Positions 36,101 to 48,018 are shown, numbered from the stretch's first letter. The stretch is DNA of 64,000 nucleotides from Jacaranda mimosifolia (GCA_018894105.1 CM032127.1:1707001-1771000), one strand, 5' to 3'. Translations and numbers: made by a program. Notes: generated by a model not told the origin, from the sequence alone.

Positions 36101-38987
36101 AAAACTCTGCTAGTGCCCTGCAATGTAACCGTATTGCGAAAGCTAGTAAAGGGTAGGGATGGCAATAAGAGACTTGGGTCGGGTCGGGTCGGGTCGAAAA
36201 TTATTGACCTTATTTGTTTATGAATTAAAGTATTTTGTTAAAATAATTTTTAAAAAGTGAAGTTGGGGAATGTAATAGTTGTTTGTTTGTATTTTTTGTG
36301 GTAAATAGAGAATTAATTGAGAGAAAATTATTTATTTATTTGTGTTTCGGGATGTGATAAGATATCTCATCAATAACTTTTTTATTTGGTTAGTAGGGTA
36401 AAATTAATTTTTTTAAATTATTTATGTACTTGTATATATAATTTGAGTAGGGGGAACAAAAAATAAGAAGGCTAGGCATAAGAAAATGGGTAGGAAATAA
36501 ATTGTAAGGGTATCTTGCGTCTTTTTGGGTGTATTTTGCATAGTTATTTTATATACACGCACATCAAGAGTTCATTCGGGCTCCAATTTCTGGCATTCCA
36601 TATTATATGAAAGATTTATGCTGCTGGGCCGCAAGCCACTCGACAGTGTATTTTGCATTATTTGTTTGTGTTTGGAAAATTGAAAAATATTTGGGTAATT
36701 TATAAACAAACAAGCGCATTGATCCTTACCTTTGTTCTTGTTTTTTAAATTATTTTTTATACACACTTTTATATTAGCTGGGGATGAGGATTTTTTACCC
36801 ATTGGATGCAAAGATTTTTGTGAGTATTCTCCATTCTTTGTTTTTTATTTTATTTTGCATTTTTTAAATATAAATTAAATAAAATTATATAATTAATTCA
36901 AAAGACTACAAATCATAAATTCATTCAAAATAAGAACAATTTAAGGGCAATGAAAATAAAATAGGATTAATTGAAATAAATATACTAGGAATTGTAAATA
37001 GGTACATTCGTCAATTTGTTCACTCTTTTTTATCTTCAGTTATTCACATCAGTAATTTAAATTGCAGGTTTTGAATCAGCCATTGTTTTGTATTTTTTTA
37101 GTTCTTAAGGCGATTGCTCATCTTTCTCTTTTTGTTTGATTTGTACTTTGTCATTGTTGAATTCTACTGTAAGTACAATGAGTACTATAAGTACAAATGC
37201 CAATAAGTACAACAAGTATCAAATTTTTATTTGAAAAAAAAATTATGATAAAATTTATTTTACCCGCTGTATTATGGAATAAGTGTTAAATATCCCTCTA
37301 TACTATTAAAATTTTCAAATACCCCCTACACTATCAAAAATCTTCAAATACTTCTCTAAAATCAACTGTCGTTAGTAAAATAACTGTTGATGTCAAAACG
37401 CTACATTAAATTACTGATTTAACATCGAAAAATAACTAAATAGCATAAAAACCTATGACACGTGACTTTTTTTACAAAGTAATGATAAATTATAAGTGAA
37501 ATATAACGCAACCCTACATACTATTATAGATAAAACTCTGTTAGTGCCCTACAGTGTAACCATATTGCGAAAGCTAGTAAAGGGTAGGGATGGCAATAAG
37601 AGAATTGGGTAGGTTCGGGTCGGACATTATTGGGCTTGTTTGTTTATAAATTGGAGCAGTTTGTCAAAATATTTTGGTAAAATAATTTTTGAAAAGTGAG
37701 ATTGAGAAATGTGATAGTTATTTGTTTGTGTTTTGGATGGTAAGCGGAGAAAATTATTTATTTATTTGTGTTTTGGTATGTGACAATATATCACATCAAT
37801 AATTTTTTTGTTCGAATGGTATGATGAAATTGATATTTTAAAATTATTTATGTATGTATATATATAGTTTGGGTGGGGGGGACAAAAAATAAGAGGGCTA
37901 GACATTGGAGAATGGGTAGGAAATGAATTGTGAGGGTATTTTGGACTTTTTGGGGTATATTTTGCATAGTAAAATAGAAGAATATGATGAGTTATTTGTT
38001 TATGTTTTGGGAATTAAAAAATATTTTGGTAATTTATAAACAAATAAACGCATTGATCCTTACCTTTGTTCTCGTTTTTTAAAATATTTTTTATACACAC
38101 TTTTATATTAGATGTGGATGAGGATTTCGTACCCATTGGATGCAAAGACTTTAGTGAGTATTCTCTATTCTCTGTTTTTTACTTTATTTTTAAAAATAAA
38201 TTAAATAAAATTATATAATTAATTCTAAAGACCACAAATCATAAGTACAATTTAAGGGCAATAAAAATAAAAAATAATTAATTGAAATAAATATACTAGG
38301 AATCGTAAATAGTCATATTCGTCAATTTGTTCACTTTTTTTGGATCTTCAATTATTCACATCACTAATTTAAATTACAGGTTTTTGAATTAACAACTGTT
38401 TTGTATTTTTTTAGTTCTTAGGGCGATTGTTCATTTTTCTCTTTTTATTTGATTTTTAAATTTGGAGGCGCATGTGTTCCATTAACCTTAGAAATTTAAA
38501 CTTGTATAATTTTAATTAGTATAAAATAATATGTGTAAATTTTATATATTTTTAAATAAGTACAAGAAGTACTTATGTCATTGTTGAATTCTACTGTGAG
38601 TACAATGAGTACAATAAGTACTATAAGTACAAATGTCAATAAGTACAATAAGTATCAAAATTCTATTTGAAAAAAAAATAGGATAAAATTCATTTTATGT
38701 ATTATGGGATAAGTGTCAAATATCTATCCATATTATTAAAATCTTCGTATACCCCCTTAATGAGTGTCAAATACCCCTTATACTATCAAAAATCTCCAAA
38801 TATCCATCTCAAAGTCAACTGTCGTTGGTAAAATAGTTGACGATATCAAAACGCTACATTAAATTACTGATTTAATATAATAAAATAACTAAATAGCATA
38901 AAAACCTAGGATACGTGACTTTTTTTACAAAGTAATGATAAATTATAAGTGAAATATAACGCAACCCTACATACTATTATATATTTT
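36101..38987. repeat. Tandem duplication, two copies of about 1.43-1.46 kb
   Basis: Copy A (36101-37530) and copy B (37531-38987) share long collinear stretches. Both begin AAAACTCTG(C/T)TAGTGCCCT, both contain GTATTGCGAAAGCTAGTAA-like sequence followed by GGGATGGCAATAAGAGA, and both end near CGCAACCCTACATACTATTA. Copy B has an insertion of roughly 120 bases near 38455-38575. Divergence is moderate, with many single-base changes and small indels. Neither copy codes for protein. The SINE-like sequence at 36551-36645 lies in copy A and is absent from the matching part of copy B. Confidence 0.82.
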
Positions 38988-39690
38988 TTATCCCAAAACG
39001 AATGCAGATTTGAGAAAATTTAGATAAATAGTTACGAAATAAAAATACGTATAATGTTCCTATGTATTTTTTCCACACAACCAGCATCTATTTTATTGAT
39101 CTCATATGTTCAGTATTAAAATGGAGTTGATTAATGTTCTTTAAAGAAAAAATTAAATGATTTAATGTTTTTGTTGGATTAAGAGTTAGATGATGCCTTA
39201 AGTCCTAAAATAAAAGTAACAAAATTGAAATAAGAAACTTGAGTGTTATATAGTAAATCACATGGGTATTTTGGATATAAAATTTTTCAATAATCATATG
39301 TATATAGGGAAGATAATTTTAGTGCTACATTAGCCAAACAACCATTACTTTTCTAACGGCAAAGAAGTTTGAATAGGGTATTTAAATGTTTTGATAGTAC
39401 GGGTGCAAAGTATAGATTTATCTATATGGAGAAAAAAAAAGCTACGTATCATAGATTTTTATGCTATTTAGTTATTTTTTGAGATCAAATCAGTAATTTA
39501 CTGTAGAGTTTTTACACCTTCGGCTATTTTACTAACGACAAATGACTTTGAGGGGAGTATTTAAAGATTTTTTATAGTACGAGGGGTATTTTGACACACT
39601 TGAGGAGGGTATTAGAAGGTTTTAGAAGTATAGGGGAATATTTGATACATAACCCATAGTACAGGAGTGTAAAGTGAATTTAACCCTAAA
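38684..39690. mobile_element. Candidate element with about 250-bp inverted arms
   Basis: The end of copy B (about 38684-38940) reappears in inverted orientation at 39430-39690. In both arms, read inward, the words TTCACTTTAC/TTCATTTTATG, TACTATGGG/TATTATGGG, TGTCGTTAGTAAAATA and TTTATGCTATTTAGTTATTTT (or complement) follow in the same order. The spacer is about 490 bp. The arms could be long terminal inverted repeats of a non-autonomous element. No target duplication was found. Confidence 0.5.
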
Positions 39691-40606
39691 AATTACAAAT
39701 AAAAACTTTGATATAAAAATATATACTGTTGGTGTCATTATTGATTAAATTTTAAATTTATATTTAATTATGCTTAGTGTATATTGATTGCAAGTAAATT
39801 TACACATCATTGTTGTGATAAAAGAAATAAAGTACAACATTATGAATTAAAATTTAATTTAAATTGTAAACTTAACTCAATTAATATGAATATATATATA
39901 TATATATTATGGATTATGGAGGTAGAGACATTGATTTGCCATATCTGATCTCTAACCACCAATTGAATATTTGTTCAAATAGTTTTGGGGTGGATTTGGA
40001 GTAGGGAAAAGAGTTATACCATATCTATTTTTACTTTCTTATGATCAAAATGAGTATTTTTTATACCTACCTCCATACTCGATCAACAACTAAAGTTCCC
40101 AAACCCGTCGAGTTAGAGCAGGCATAGATACTTGTAGGTAAAGTTTTAAATCTCATATCTAGTTGAACACCTAATCTCCAGCCCAACAGAATAAAAAATA
40201 AAATAAAATAAAAACAACAACAATTAATTAATTAATTAAAAGAAATCATGGTGTATATAATAATTTTATAGTTAATATAATTAAAATTAATGAAACTTAT
40301 TAAAATCTCAAAAACATATAAAAAATTTATTATTTTTTTAAAGATCACATCAACTCCTCACATTATAACTTAGGAGCTTATAAATTAATTTTTAAAAAAA
40401 TATTAAATATGTCATCATACTTTATAAATTCGCCAATATATTATAAACATTTTTTGAAAGGTTAGTCACCCAAACATCCTCTTAATTATTTATAGATTGA
40501 TGTATAATTTGGAGTTTTGTCAAATGACTGCACGCATTGCACGACAATGCAAAGCAGAGAATCCCACCCCCGCGGGTACTTTTCACGCATGTCGCAGGAT
40601 CTCCGC

Positions 40607-40616
40607 TTTATATATT
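40607..40616 (+). promoter_or_regulatory. Candidate TATA box of the VPE gene
   Basis: TTTATATATT lies about 80-90 bases before the start codon. About 60 bases further upstream is TGCAAAG (near 40546), which resembles a Dof/prolamin-box word found in seed promoters. That would suit a seed-type processing enzyme, but a 7-base word is weak evidence. Confidence 0.5.
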
Positions 40617-40696
40617 CCTCAATTGATAGCCCAACAAAACTCAATTATTTCCCACCAAATTATATAAAAAAATTTTCATCCCCGTAGGGACGAAAT

Positions 40697-43600
40697 ATGA
40701 TGGCACGCTACATCGCCGGTGCATTTTTCCTCCTTGCGCTCTCGATCCTCACCGTCGCCGATGGCCGGCATGATTTCATCAAGCTCCCTTCTGAAGCTCG
40801 CCGATTCTTCGGCGGTGGAGAGAGCAACGGTGAAGCAGACGATGATTCTGTGGGTACCAGATGGGCTGTCCTATTGGCAGGGTCCTCTGGTTACTCCAAT
40901 TACAGGCACCAGGTGATCGCCGTCCTCCTGAATTGTCAAAATTTTGGTTTGTTTGAAATAATTTAGCTGTTATTTTATTTGCTTTATTTTATTGGTAGAT
41001 ACTTCTGATTCTGATACTCGACCGTTGATACGCACTGTAAGATTACTGTCGACGCTACATGCTGAAAGTTTTTTGTTTTGAGGCACCTGAAATAAATTTG
41101 AAGTGTCGATACCGGATAATATTCTTATATTATCGGAAGCCTTTTTAAAACTAGCATGGTGTTCTGTTTTAGTTAACGATTAATTAGTACTAAATTAGCA
41201 GAGTGTTTTTGTGTTTTTTCAGGTTCTCAGGTAATTCTTCTTGTGTAATTTATGTGTATTAAATTAAAATTATATGTCTTTTTTTTTTTTTTTAAATTTT
41301 AAATTTACTGCTGGTTTTAAATATATTCGTATCATTTCATGGTTATGACATCATCGCTGACGATAATTTTGATTTCTTTTTCTAGTTTTGACTTTTCTTA
41401 TTCTATGGGTTTGTAGTTTTGTACCGTATGGAACTTTTTTCCCCACTTTAATTTTACTTGTCGGGCGGCTTTATCTTGCTTAACTTGCATCATCTTGAAA
41501 TCTAAATATATCCGAAATTTTGTTCGAAAATCTCTCCTTGTTAGCCAAAGGATGTGAATAGATTCACCAGTGACCTTCTACAGCCACTTGAACTTGAAAT
41601 GGCTTCTTGGACGACCATCAAATGGCAAAACCTTGCTTCCTGCTTTATCATTCGATTGCTTGAGACCTTGACTTTCATTTCTTTGTATTGTGGTTCATTC
41701 GGCCTTGCTTCTTTATATGGATTTCTAAAACATGCTGTTGGTATAAATAAAAAGCTTAGAGAGTACTCTACTTCGGTTGAAGAGATCTGAGATTAAAGAA
41801 AGTTGTAAAAGATAAGTATCCATACTATCCAATGTTGTCTTTCGGCTGTTGTAATAAATTAGGGATTCCGAGGCCCACAAAGGTTAGTAGTCATAAACTT
41901 TCCCTTGACAAGTTATGGAAGTGGGCCTGCTGAATAACTGACAATATTAATTGCTGATGCCAGCTGCTCTTGACTAGATGAGCTTTCACATAGTTTTTGA
42001 ATTTCTTGAAGAGTTATTTTTCCCCGAAGCAGCTTCACTTGTTTGTCATTGATTTGCTTTATATTTGGGAGTGGAAACCTGGCTGTAGCACCTTTAGTCA
42101 AGAGCAGCTGAACTCAATGAATAAAGTTACGTGGGGCCAAATATTCAGACTATTGGTTTTCAGTGTTTTGTTTTTTCTCTCATAATTACTAATACTAATA
42201 TATTACACTGCCATTAGTATTACCAAACTCGTGTGCACCAATCAAATTTGATTAGAACCTTGGCGTGAATATTGGGACATGATTGAGTATAAAGGAAAAA
42301 ATCACTAAATTCTTTCTGAGTGAAAACTAAGAAGGAAGTGAACTGCAAAGAGAATATATACGAGTAAGCCAATAATTTAATTACAAGATAGTGTAACTAC
42401 AACCATGGAAATAGTTGATGATATATCCATTGTTTGATCCCACAAAATCGGCTGTTTCTCACGTGGGCTGTTTTCTGCATACACTCAGTCCAAAGACCAA
42501 AATCATGGAGACTCAAGGTTTCAATATGACAATGATGAGATTTTTATGATTTTCCTCCAATAATTGACACTGATATAAGGCCTTCTGTTTTGTTCAGGCT
42601 GATGTATGCCATGCATATCAAATCTTAAAGAGAGGTGGCCTGAAGGATGAAAATATTATTGTTTTTATGTATGATGACATTGCCTATAATGAAGAGAACC
42701 CTAGGCCTGGTGTCATCATTAACAACCCTGGTGGGGAGGATGTCTACAAGGGAGTTCCAAAGGTTTGTATCATTCCCAAGTCTTCTGGCTGCTTGTTGGT
42801 CGTGGAAAGTATTTTTGTTTTCCCTAAAATGGTGAGTTTCGGGACAGGATTATGTCGGACATGAGGTTACTGCCCACAACTTTTTTGCTGCCCTTCTTGG
42901 GAACAAAACTGCACTGACAGGAGGTAGTGGAAAGGTTGTAAATAGTGGTCCGAATGATCATATCTTCATATATTATACAGATCACGGTGGTCCTGGAGTG
43001 CTTGGTTAGTAACTACTTTCTCTGTAGCCATTTCTTGATTGCTTGTGTTCATTTTTTGGTTTAACCATCTGCACATACTAAGTTATGAAGGAAGAGCCAT
43101 CTTCTGTGTTTACCGTTTTGAGAAAATCTGTTATCTACATGTCGTGCTCAAAGTGGATTTGCTGTAATTTGTTTTTCCGCCCTTCTTGGAATCTTTTGAT
43201 ACTTGGTAACTTGAAGATGTAATTTTTTCTTTTCTTTGCAAAATGTTTGAGGGGAGGGTAGGCCATATGCTAAGTTTCATTTTCTATTTGTATTTGCAAT
43301 TATAATATTCAACTTTGGCTTCTAGAGAGCCCAAGAATTTGTTCGTCATTGTCATTGTTGTTGTAATTATTCACTATTTGCATGTGTGAGAGTATCAACT
43401 AAACATTTTTCCTATTTAAATCAAGCGATACAAGTCTTGAACAGCATTTTGTGGTTATTCAGATCTTTTCTTTTTTTATTCTTTTTCTTTCATACTTCCT
43501 TTTTTCCTGTTTTCCCTGTTCTGTTTTTCTCTTTAGATTCAAGGAAAAGCATTTGACTGTGGATTTTCTTTGGGTGGTAGGGTAGGGGGGAAGGCCAGGC

Positions 43601-45459
43601 GGGGTGGGGTTAGGATTGATAGAGATGAAAATTAACTGTAATAGACTGCGCTTGACTCTGTTTCATATTTGCACTAATATGCTCAGGGATGCCTACCAGT
43701 CCTTACATATATGCAAATGATCTGAATGATGTCTTGAAAAAGAAGCATGCCTCTGGAACATACAAGAGCTTGGTAAATCGTCAATTTTGGTTTTCATTTT
43801 CCATTCAATTATTTATTTCTAGAGCAAAGCCTGAAAATTCCCTTTGATATTTTAGGTATTTTACCTTGAAGCTTGTGAATCGGGAAGTATATTTGAAGGT
43901 CTTCTTCCTGAAGGCTTGAATATATATGCAACAACCGCATCAAATGCAGAAGAGAGTAGCTGGGGAACCTACTGCCCAGGAGATTACCCCAGTCCTCCCC
44001 CTGAATATGAAACCTGCTTGGGTGACCTGTATAGTATTGCCTGGATGGAGGACTGGTAGGCCATATGCACTAATTTTCTGACTTCATTTAAACAGGGTGG
44101 ATGTATATTTAGTTCTGAAACAAATTTATGGTTCTATGTTTTTCCCATCAATATTAACATAGTGACATAATGAACAGTGATATACACAATCTTCGGACTG
44201 AAACTTTGAGGCAGCAGTACCAACTGGTAAGATACTTTCAACTGCTCAGTCCCTTTGGCTGTTGCGAGAAGTTTAAAATTTGTGTGTGTGTCACCAAAAA
44301 ATTGCACTATTAACATGCCATCAATTCTCGTTTCATGATGGACCAACGTGCTTCTCAGAATGTGACAGATGTGGGGATAGAGTTTTTCTATGGCTCGTGG
44401 AACATTTCTAAATATTACTCATCTTTGCTGATATTCACTTTATGAATAAATATATGTCTCTGTTGGAATTTTCAGGTCAAGAAGCGTACAGCAAATGAAA
44501 ATTCTTACTATGGCTCCCATGTTATGCAATATGGTGATCTGAAGCTAAGTGTGGAGAATCTTTTTATATATATGGGTACAAATCCTGCAAATGATAATTA
44601 TACTTTTGTGGATGAAAATTCTCTGCGGCCATCTTCAAAAGCTGTTAATCAGCGTGATGCTGATCTTTTACACTTTTGGCATAAGGTATTTTCACCTCTT
44701 CCAAAACAAAATCTACTTCATATCTTAATCACAACATGTCTTGGTTTTCTGGAAGGCTGTATTTGGAGCTAAATTAAATTTCTGGAAGGCTGCCTTGAGA
44801 AAAAAGATTAACAAAGGAGTAATTTAATAGATAAACTTGCTGGTACCTTGTGTGCCTAATTTAATGAGCTTTGTGGTCATAATCATTTCTTGGTCCACCA
44901 CTGGCAGTTCCGCAAGGCTCCTGAAGGCTCTGCTAGAAAGTTTGAAGCTCAAAAGCAGCTTGCTGAAGCTATGGCTCACCGAACTCACGTTGATAACAGT
45001 ATTGAACTTATTGGGAAACTTCTTTTCGGAATTGACAAGGGTCCTGAAGTGCTGAAGTCCAAACGACCCACCGGCCAGCCCCTTGTTGATGATTGGAGTT
45101 GCCTTAAATCATTGGTACCATATCAATTCTCTTGCATCATTCTTTTATAGTATGTGTTGAGATGAAACCTAACTTACCTGCCTTTGTCCTAAAATTTCAA
45201 CCTTTTTAATTCAAGATGAATTACCTAGAAATCTTTCCCATCTAAGAAAACAACCCTACTTTTATCTGCTGCGCAGGTTAGAACATTTGAGACTCACTGC
45301 GGATCACTATCCCAGTACGGGATGAAACACATGCGCTCCATTGCCAACATCTGCAATGCCGGTGTTAAGAAAGAGCAGATGGCAGAGGCATCGGCCCAAG
45401 CCTGCGCCAGCTTCCCTTCCAATTCTTGGAGCTCTCTCCAGAGAGGCTTCAGCGCTTGA
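40697..45459 (+). CDS. VPE: Vacuolar processing enzyme (legumain, asparaginyl endopeptidase), beta-VPE-like
   Basis: Nine exons: 40697-40912, 42598-42762, 42848-43004, 43687-43772, 43856-44055, 44178-44226, 44476-44685, 44908-45114 and 45277-45459. They encode 490 residues, the normal length. Legumains (peptidase family C13) cut after Asn or Asp and mature vacuolar and seed storage proteins. A signal peptide covers about residues 1-22, followed by a short propeptide. The catalytic dyad is His173 in YYTDHGGPG and Cys215 in YLEACESGS. The C-terminal prodomain (from about exon 8), which keeps the enzyme inactive until acid self-cleavage, is complete and ends SSLQRGFSA. An N-glycosylation site is NKT near residue 146. 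Exon sequences [13 protein letters not shown] and [21 protein letters not shown] resemble the seed beta-VPE type more than the vegetative types. ATG codons at 40697 and 40700 are adjacent and either may start. Intron 1 is 1.7 kb. Confidence 0.96.
41961..42110. repeat. 16-bp inverted repeat around an open frame in VPE intron 1
   Basis: CAGCTGCTCTTGACTA at 41961-41976 is exactly inverted at 42095-42110. On the minus strand 42101-41913 an uninterrupted 62-codon frame runs through it, with protein-like composition (for example [17 protein letters not shown]). I do not recognise the protein. It may be a gene fragment brought in by a transposon. Confidence 0.4.
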
Positions 45460-45558
45460 TTTATCTCAAAGTTGGAAATACCGCCAGCTTTCCTTCCAAT
45501 TCTTGGACCTCTCTCCAGAGAGGCTTCTGCGCTTGATTTATTGCAAAGTTGGAAATAC
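45405..45558 (+). repeat. 77-bp tandem duplication across the VPE stop codon
   Basis: Unit 1 (45405-45481) holds the last 17 or so codons, the TGA stop at 45457-45459 and 22 bases of 3' UTR. Unit 2 (45482-45558) repeats it with about five differences. The second copy lies wholly in the 3' UTR and still contains the codons for the terminal SNSW...SLQRGF block and a stop, though with Cys in place of the penultimate Ser. The offset of 77 is not a multiple of three. Confidence 0.92.
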
Positions 45559-46209
45559 AGGAAAGTCGAATTCTCGTGTGTGTATATATATATATATATA
45601 TATGTCTATTGTTGGCTTTCAATATGTAGATCACTACTAAAATGATATTATTATCCTTATAATATGATGGCTTTGTTGTACATATATAACCTGCAGATCT
45701 TGTTCATATTGTATCTGGTTACAATGTATTGAATATTGTGGGCATCCCTTGTAATAGAAGAAACTTTAATGTTCTTAATGTGTATGTTCTAAGAGGAAAC
45801 TTGCTTTTATTGATTTATAAGTCAGTGAAGTATTTATGCAAATATGTTCATGAAAGAGATGGCCACTGATGTGGTGACCACTTGGTTGAAAACGCACTTT
45901 GAATGAGTAGCCTGCGTACAAATCTTGCAAATAAACAAAGCTTTTCTTTTGTGCGTGCAGTGTACACAAACCACAATAGACTTCAGTTTGGAAGTATTAT
46001 TGCTAGATAACAAATTTTGGTACAATCTCATTCCTAGAAAAATCCCTTTACTTTCTCACTAATTTCTCTTGACAATTATGTCTGTTTCACGGATGATTTA
46101 AACATCAGTATCAATATGAAACTTATCATGCATATACAATCTATTAACAGCCTAACTAAATAGTATTAAAGTAAATAACATTCTCTTGAGCCAAGCGGAC
46201 AATTGTTTT

Positions 46210-46390
46210 TGGTATCAGAGCGAGGTCATGGGTTTGAGTCTTCAGGTTGTTGCTGGGGGGAGATTGTTGGATTTATTATCCGCATTATCATTTGACTCGG
46301 GGATTAACCGCTTAGCCCATGACGCTCATAGGGTGCAGCCACCTCAAGTCTACCGTAGCCTTATATGGTGTTTTGCGCTACCAAATATAT
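46210..46390 (+). mobile_element. Fragment of a TRIM or LTR element (primer-binding site and LTR start)
   Basis: TGGTATCAGAGC at 46210-46221 is an exact initiator-Met primer-binding site. Forty bases later GGGGGGAGAT ends a purine-rich tract at 46264, and TGTTGGATTTATTATCC begins at 46265, as a 3' LTR would. The left LTR expected before 46210 is not recognisable and no target duplication was found. The open frame across this segment is an accident of the repeat. Confidence 0.5.
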
Positions 46391-46595
46391 AAGTAAATAA
46401 AGTTGTGCTTCTGTTAACAACTATAGCTTTTAGCTTAGTAGTAAGCACTGGATCCAAAGAATTTTATTTATTAATTCATTTGTGCTGTCAAATATATAAA
46501 AAAATAAAGTTACGCATCTGTTAACAGTTATAGCTTTTAGCCTAGTAGTAAGCGTTTGATTCTAACAGTTTTATTTGTTAATTCATTTACACAGA
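46382..46595 (+). repeat. Tandem repeat, two units of 107 bp
   Basis: Units 46382-46488 and 46489-46595 share CAAATATATAA, CTGTTAACA, TATAGCTTTTAGC, TAGTAGTAAGC and a TTAATTCATTT end, in order. TAGCTTAGTAGTAAGC resembles a tRNA-like A-box region, so the unit may derive from a SINE. No coding sequence. Confidence 0.6.
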
Positions 46596-47928
46596 TAGGT
46601 TCATACGCTTATAAAAAAGTTTGATAAGGTTCGGATTTTAAATATCACACTTATATATATGAGGACAATCTAATTGGGTTGATTGGCCACTTAATGAATG
46701 GTCAATTGGTTCGGTAGCATTGTGGATTCGATCCTAAGAAACATAAAGTGTGCGTGTGCATTTATCTTCTATACAGTGTAAAAGAAAAGTTCTTTTACAC
46801 CATCAAAATGACGATTACCTACATGCTGTATTAAATTTTGAACTACCAATTGTATCCATAACTTTCAATTTTATTTAAAAAACACTTCACTTGATATGAA
46901 ATGAAAAAATACAAGCAGTATAGTCAAAATATAATGAAATTGTTTTTGGGATTTTTAGGCACTAGTTTTACAGTAATTTAATTTATGCACGTAGGAATGA
47001 TGAGCTGCAACAATTAATAAATCAATAAAAAATAATATTTTCTTTTTCTTTAACTTTTTTTCCAATCCTTCAAGCACGTTTTAAACTTTTAAGGGAATAC
47101 GATGAGTGGTAAATGAAAAAATAACATTTTTCTTGATTTAATTTCTCTAGATTTTCTTACATAATTCACAATTAAAAAGTGGCATTTTAATGCATGATCT
47201 ACACCAATACTTTAGATTTTTCATCCTTCATTAAAGGTAAAATAATTTTTGGTAGATTATATCTTTCTATTTCTATCCGTTTTTTGATTAAATGAAAATC
47301 ACGATCTGTATAATAACTTTATTAAAATATAATATATATATCAAAATTTTAATATATTAATAAGATTAAAATAATTTAGTGACTCTGTTCTCACACTTAT
47401 ATACGTGAAAATTAAAATTTAATTTCTAGTGAATTTTATATGTACTTATATGAATTTTTAAAAAAAATTTATAAATTGATGTCGAAAGAGCCCTCGCAAT
47501 AGGACTATTTATTTATCATTGGCTTCTCCAAAGTCCAGTGGGTTCAAAAACACAGGATTAAATTAACCTAACCATAGTATATTATATTAATTAACCAGAG
47601 TTAATCACATGCTAAGTGCCACAGCTCCGGTTAGCGAGAAGGCTCTGTGATTAAACTATTCCAAATAAAAAAAATTCGACAAATGACCAACTAACGACGT
47701 AGAAGATTCCGTCAGATCATTTAACGCCGTGAAACGACATCCAGTGTTTTTGTGGGGCACAGTAACGCCTTCTCTAACAGTTAGAATAAAAAGCGATCGT
47801 CACCGTCGATTATATTTTAAGGGTTGCAGATTGAAAATGGAGCACGGGAGGGTATAAAAATGGTGGTTCGAAAGGAAAAGAGAGTATTTCGTAATTTCTT
47901 TTCTTTCTTCAGAACAAGTAGAACACAG

Positions 47929-47930
<2 letters not shown>

Positions 47931-48016
<86 letters not shown>
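47931..48016 (+). repeat. Compound microsatellite (CT)23(CA)20
   Basis: Twenty-three CT units run directly into twenty CA units without interruption. It sits about 1.7 kb before the DUF1639 start codon. CT runs near transcription starts are common in plant leaders and can act in expression. Open frames here are only translations of the repeat. Confidence 0.95.

Positions 48017-48018
<2 letters not shown>

Larger units (their letters stand above)
31150..40696. other. Gene-poor, repeat-rich block of 9.5 kb
   Basis: No gene could be supported. The sequence is AT-rich and carries several repeats listed separately: a hAT-like candidate at 31311-31975, a SINE-like copy at 31983-32073, an inverted-end element at 33679-34527, a (GA)-rich stretch at about 34346-34378, a second SINE-like copy at 36551-36645, a 1.4-kb tandem duplication at 36101-38987, and a related inverted arm at 39430-39690. 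The promoter of the vacuolar processing enzyme gene occupies the last few hundred bases. Confidence 0.65.

Noticed and set aside
44524..44772. Independent small gene inside the VPE locus
   Set aside because: The first part is exon 7 of VPE read on into the following intron.
46186..46392. 68-codon frame with Trp-Tyr-Gln-Ser start
   Set aside because: It lies over the primer-binding site and LTR start of a retroelement fragment; non-coding repeat sequence explains it.
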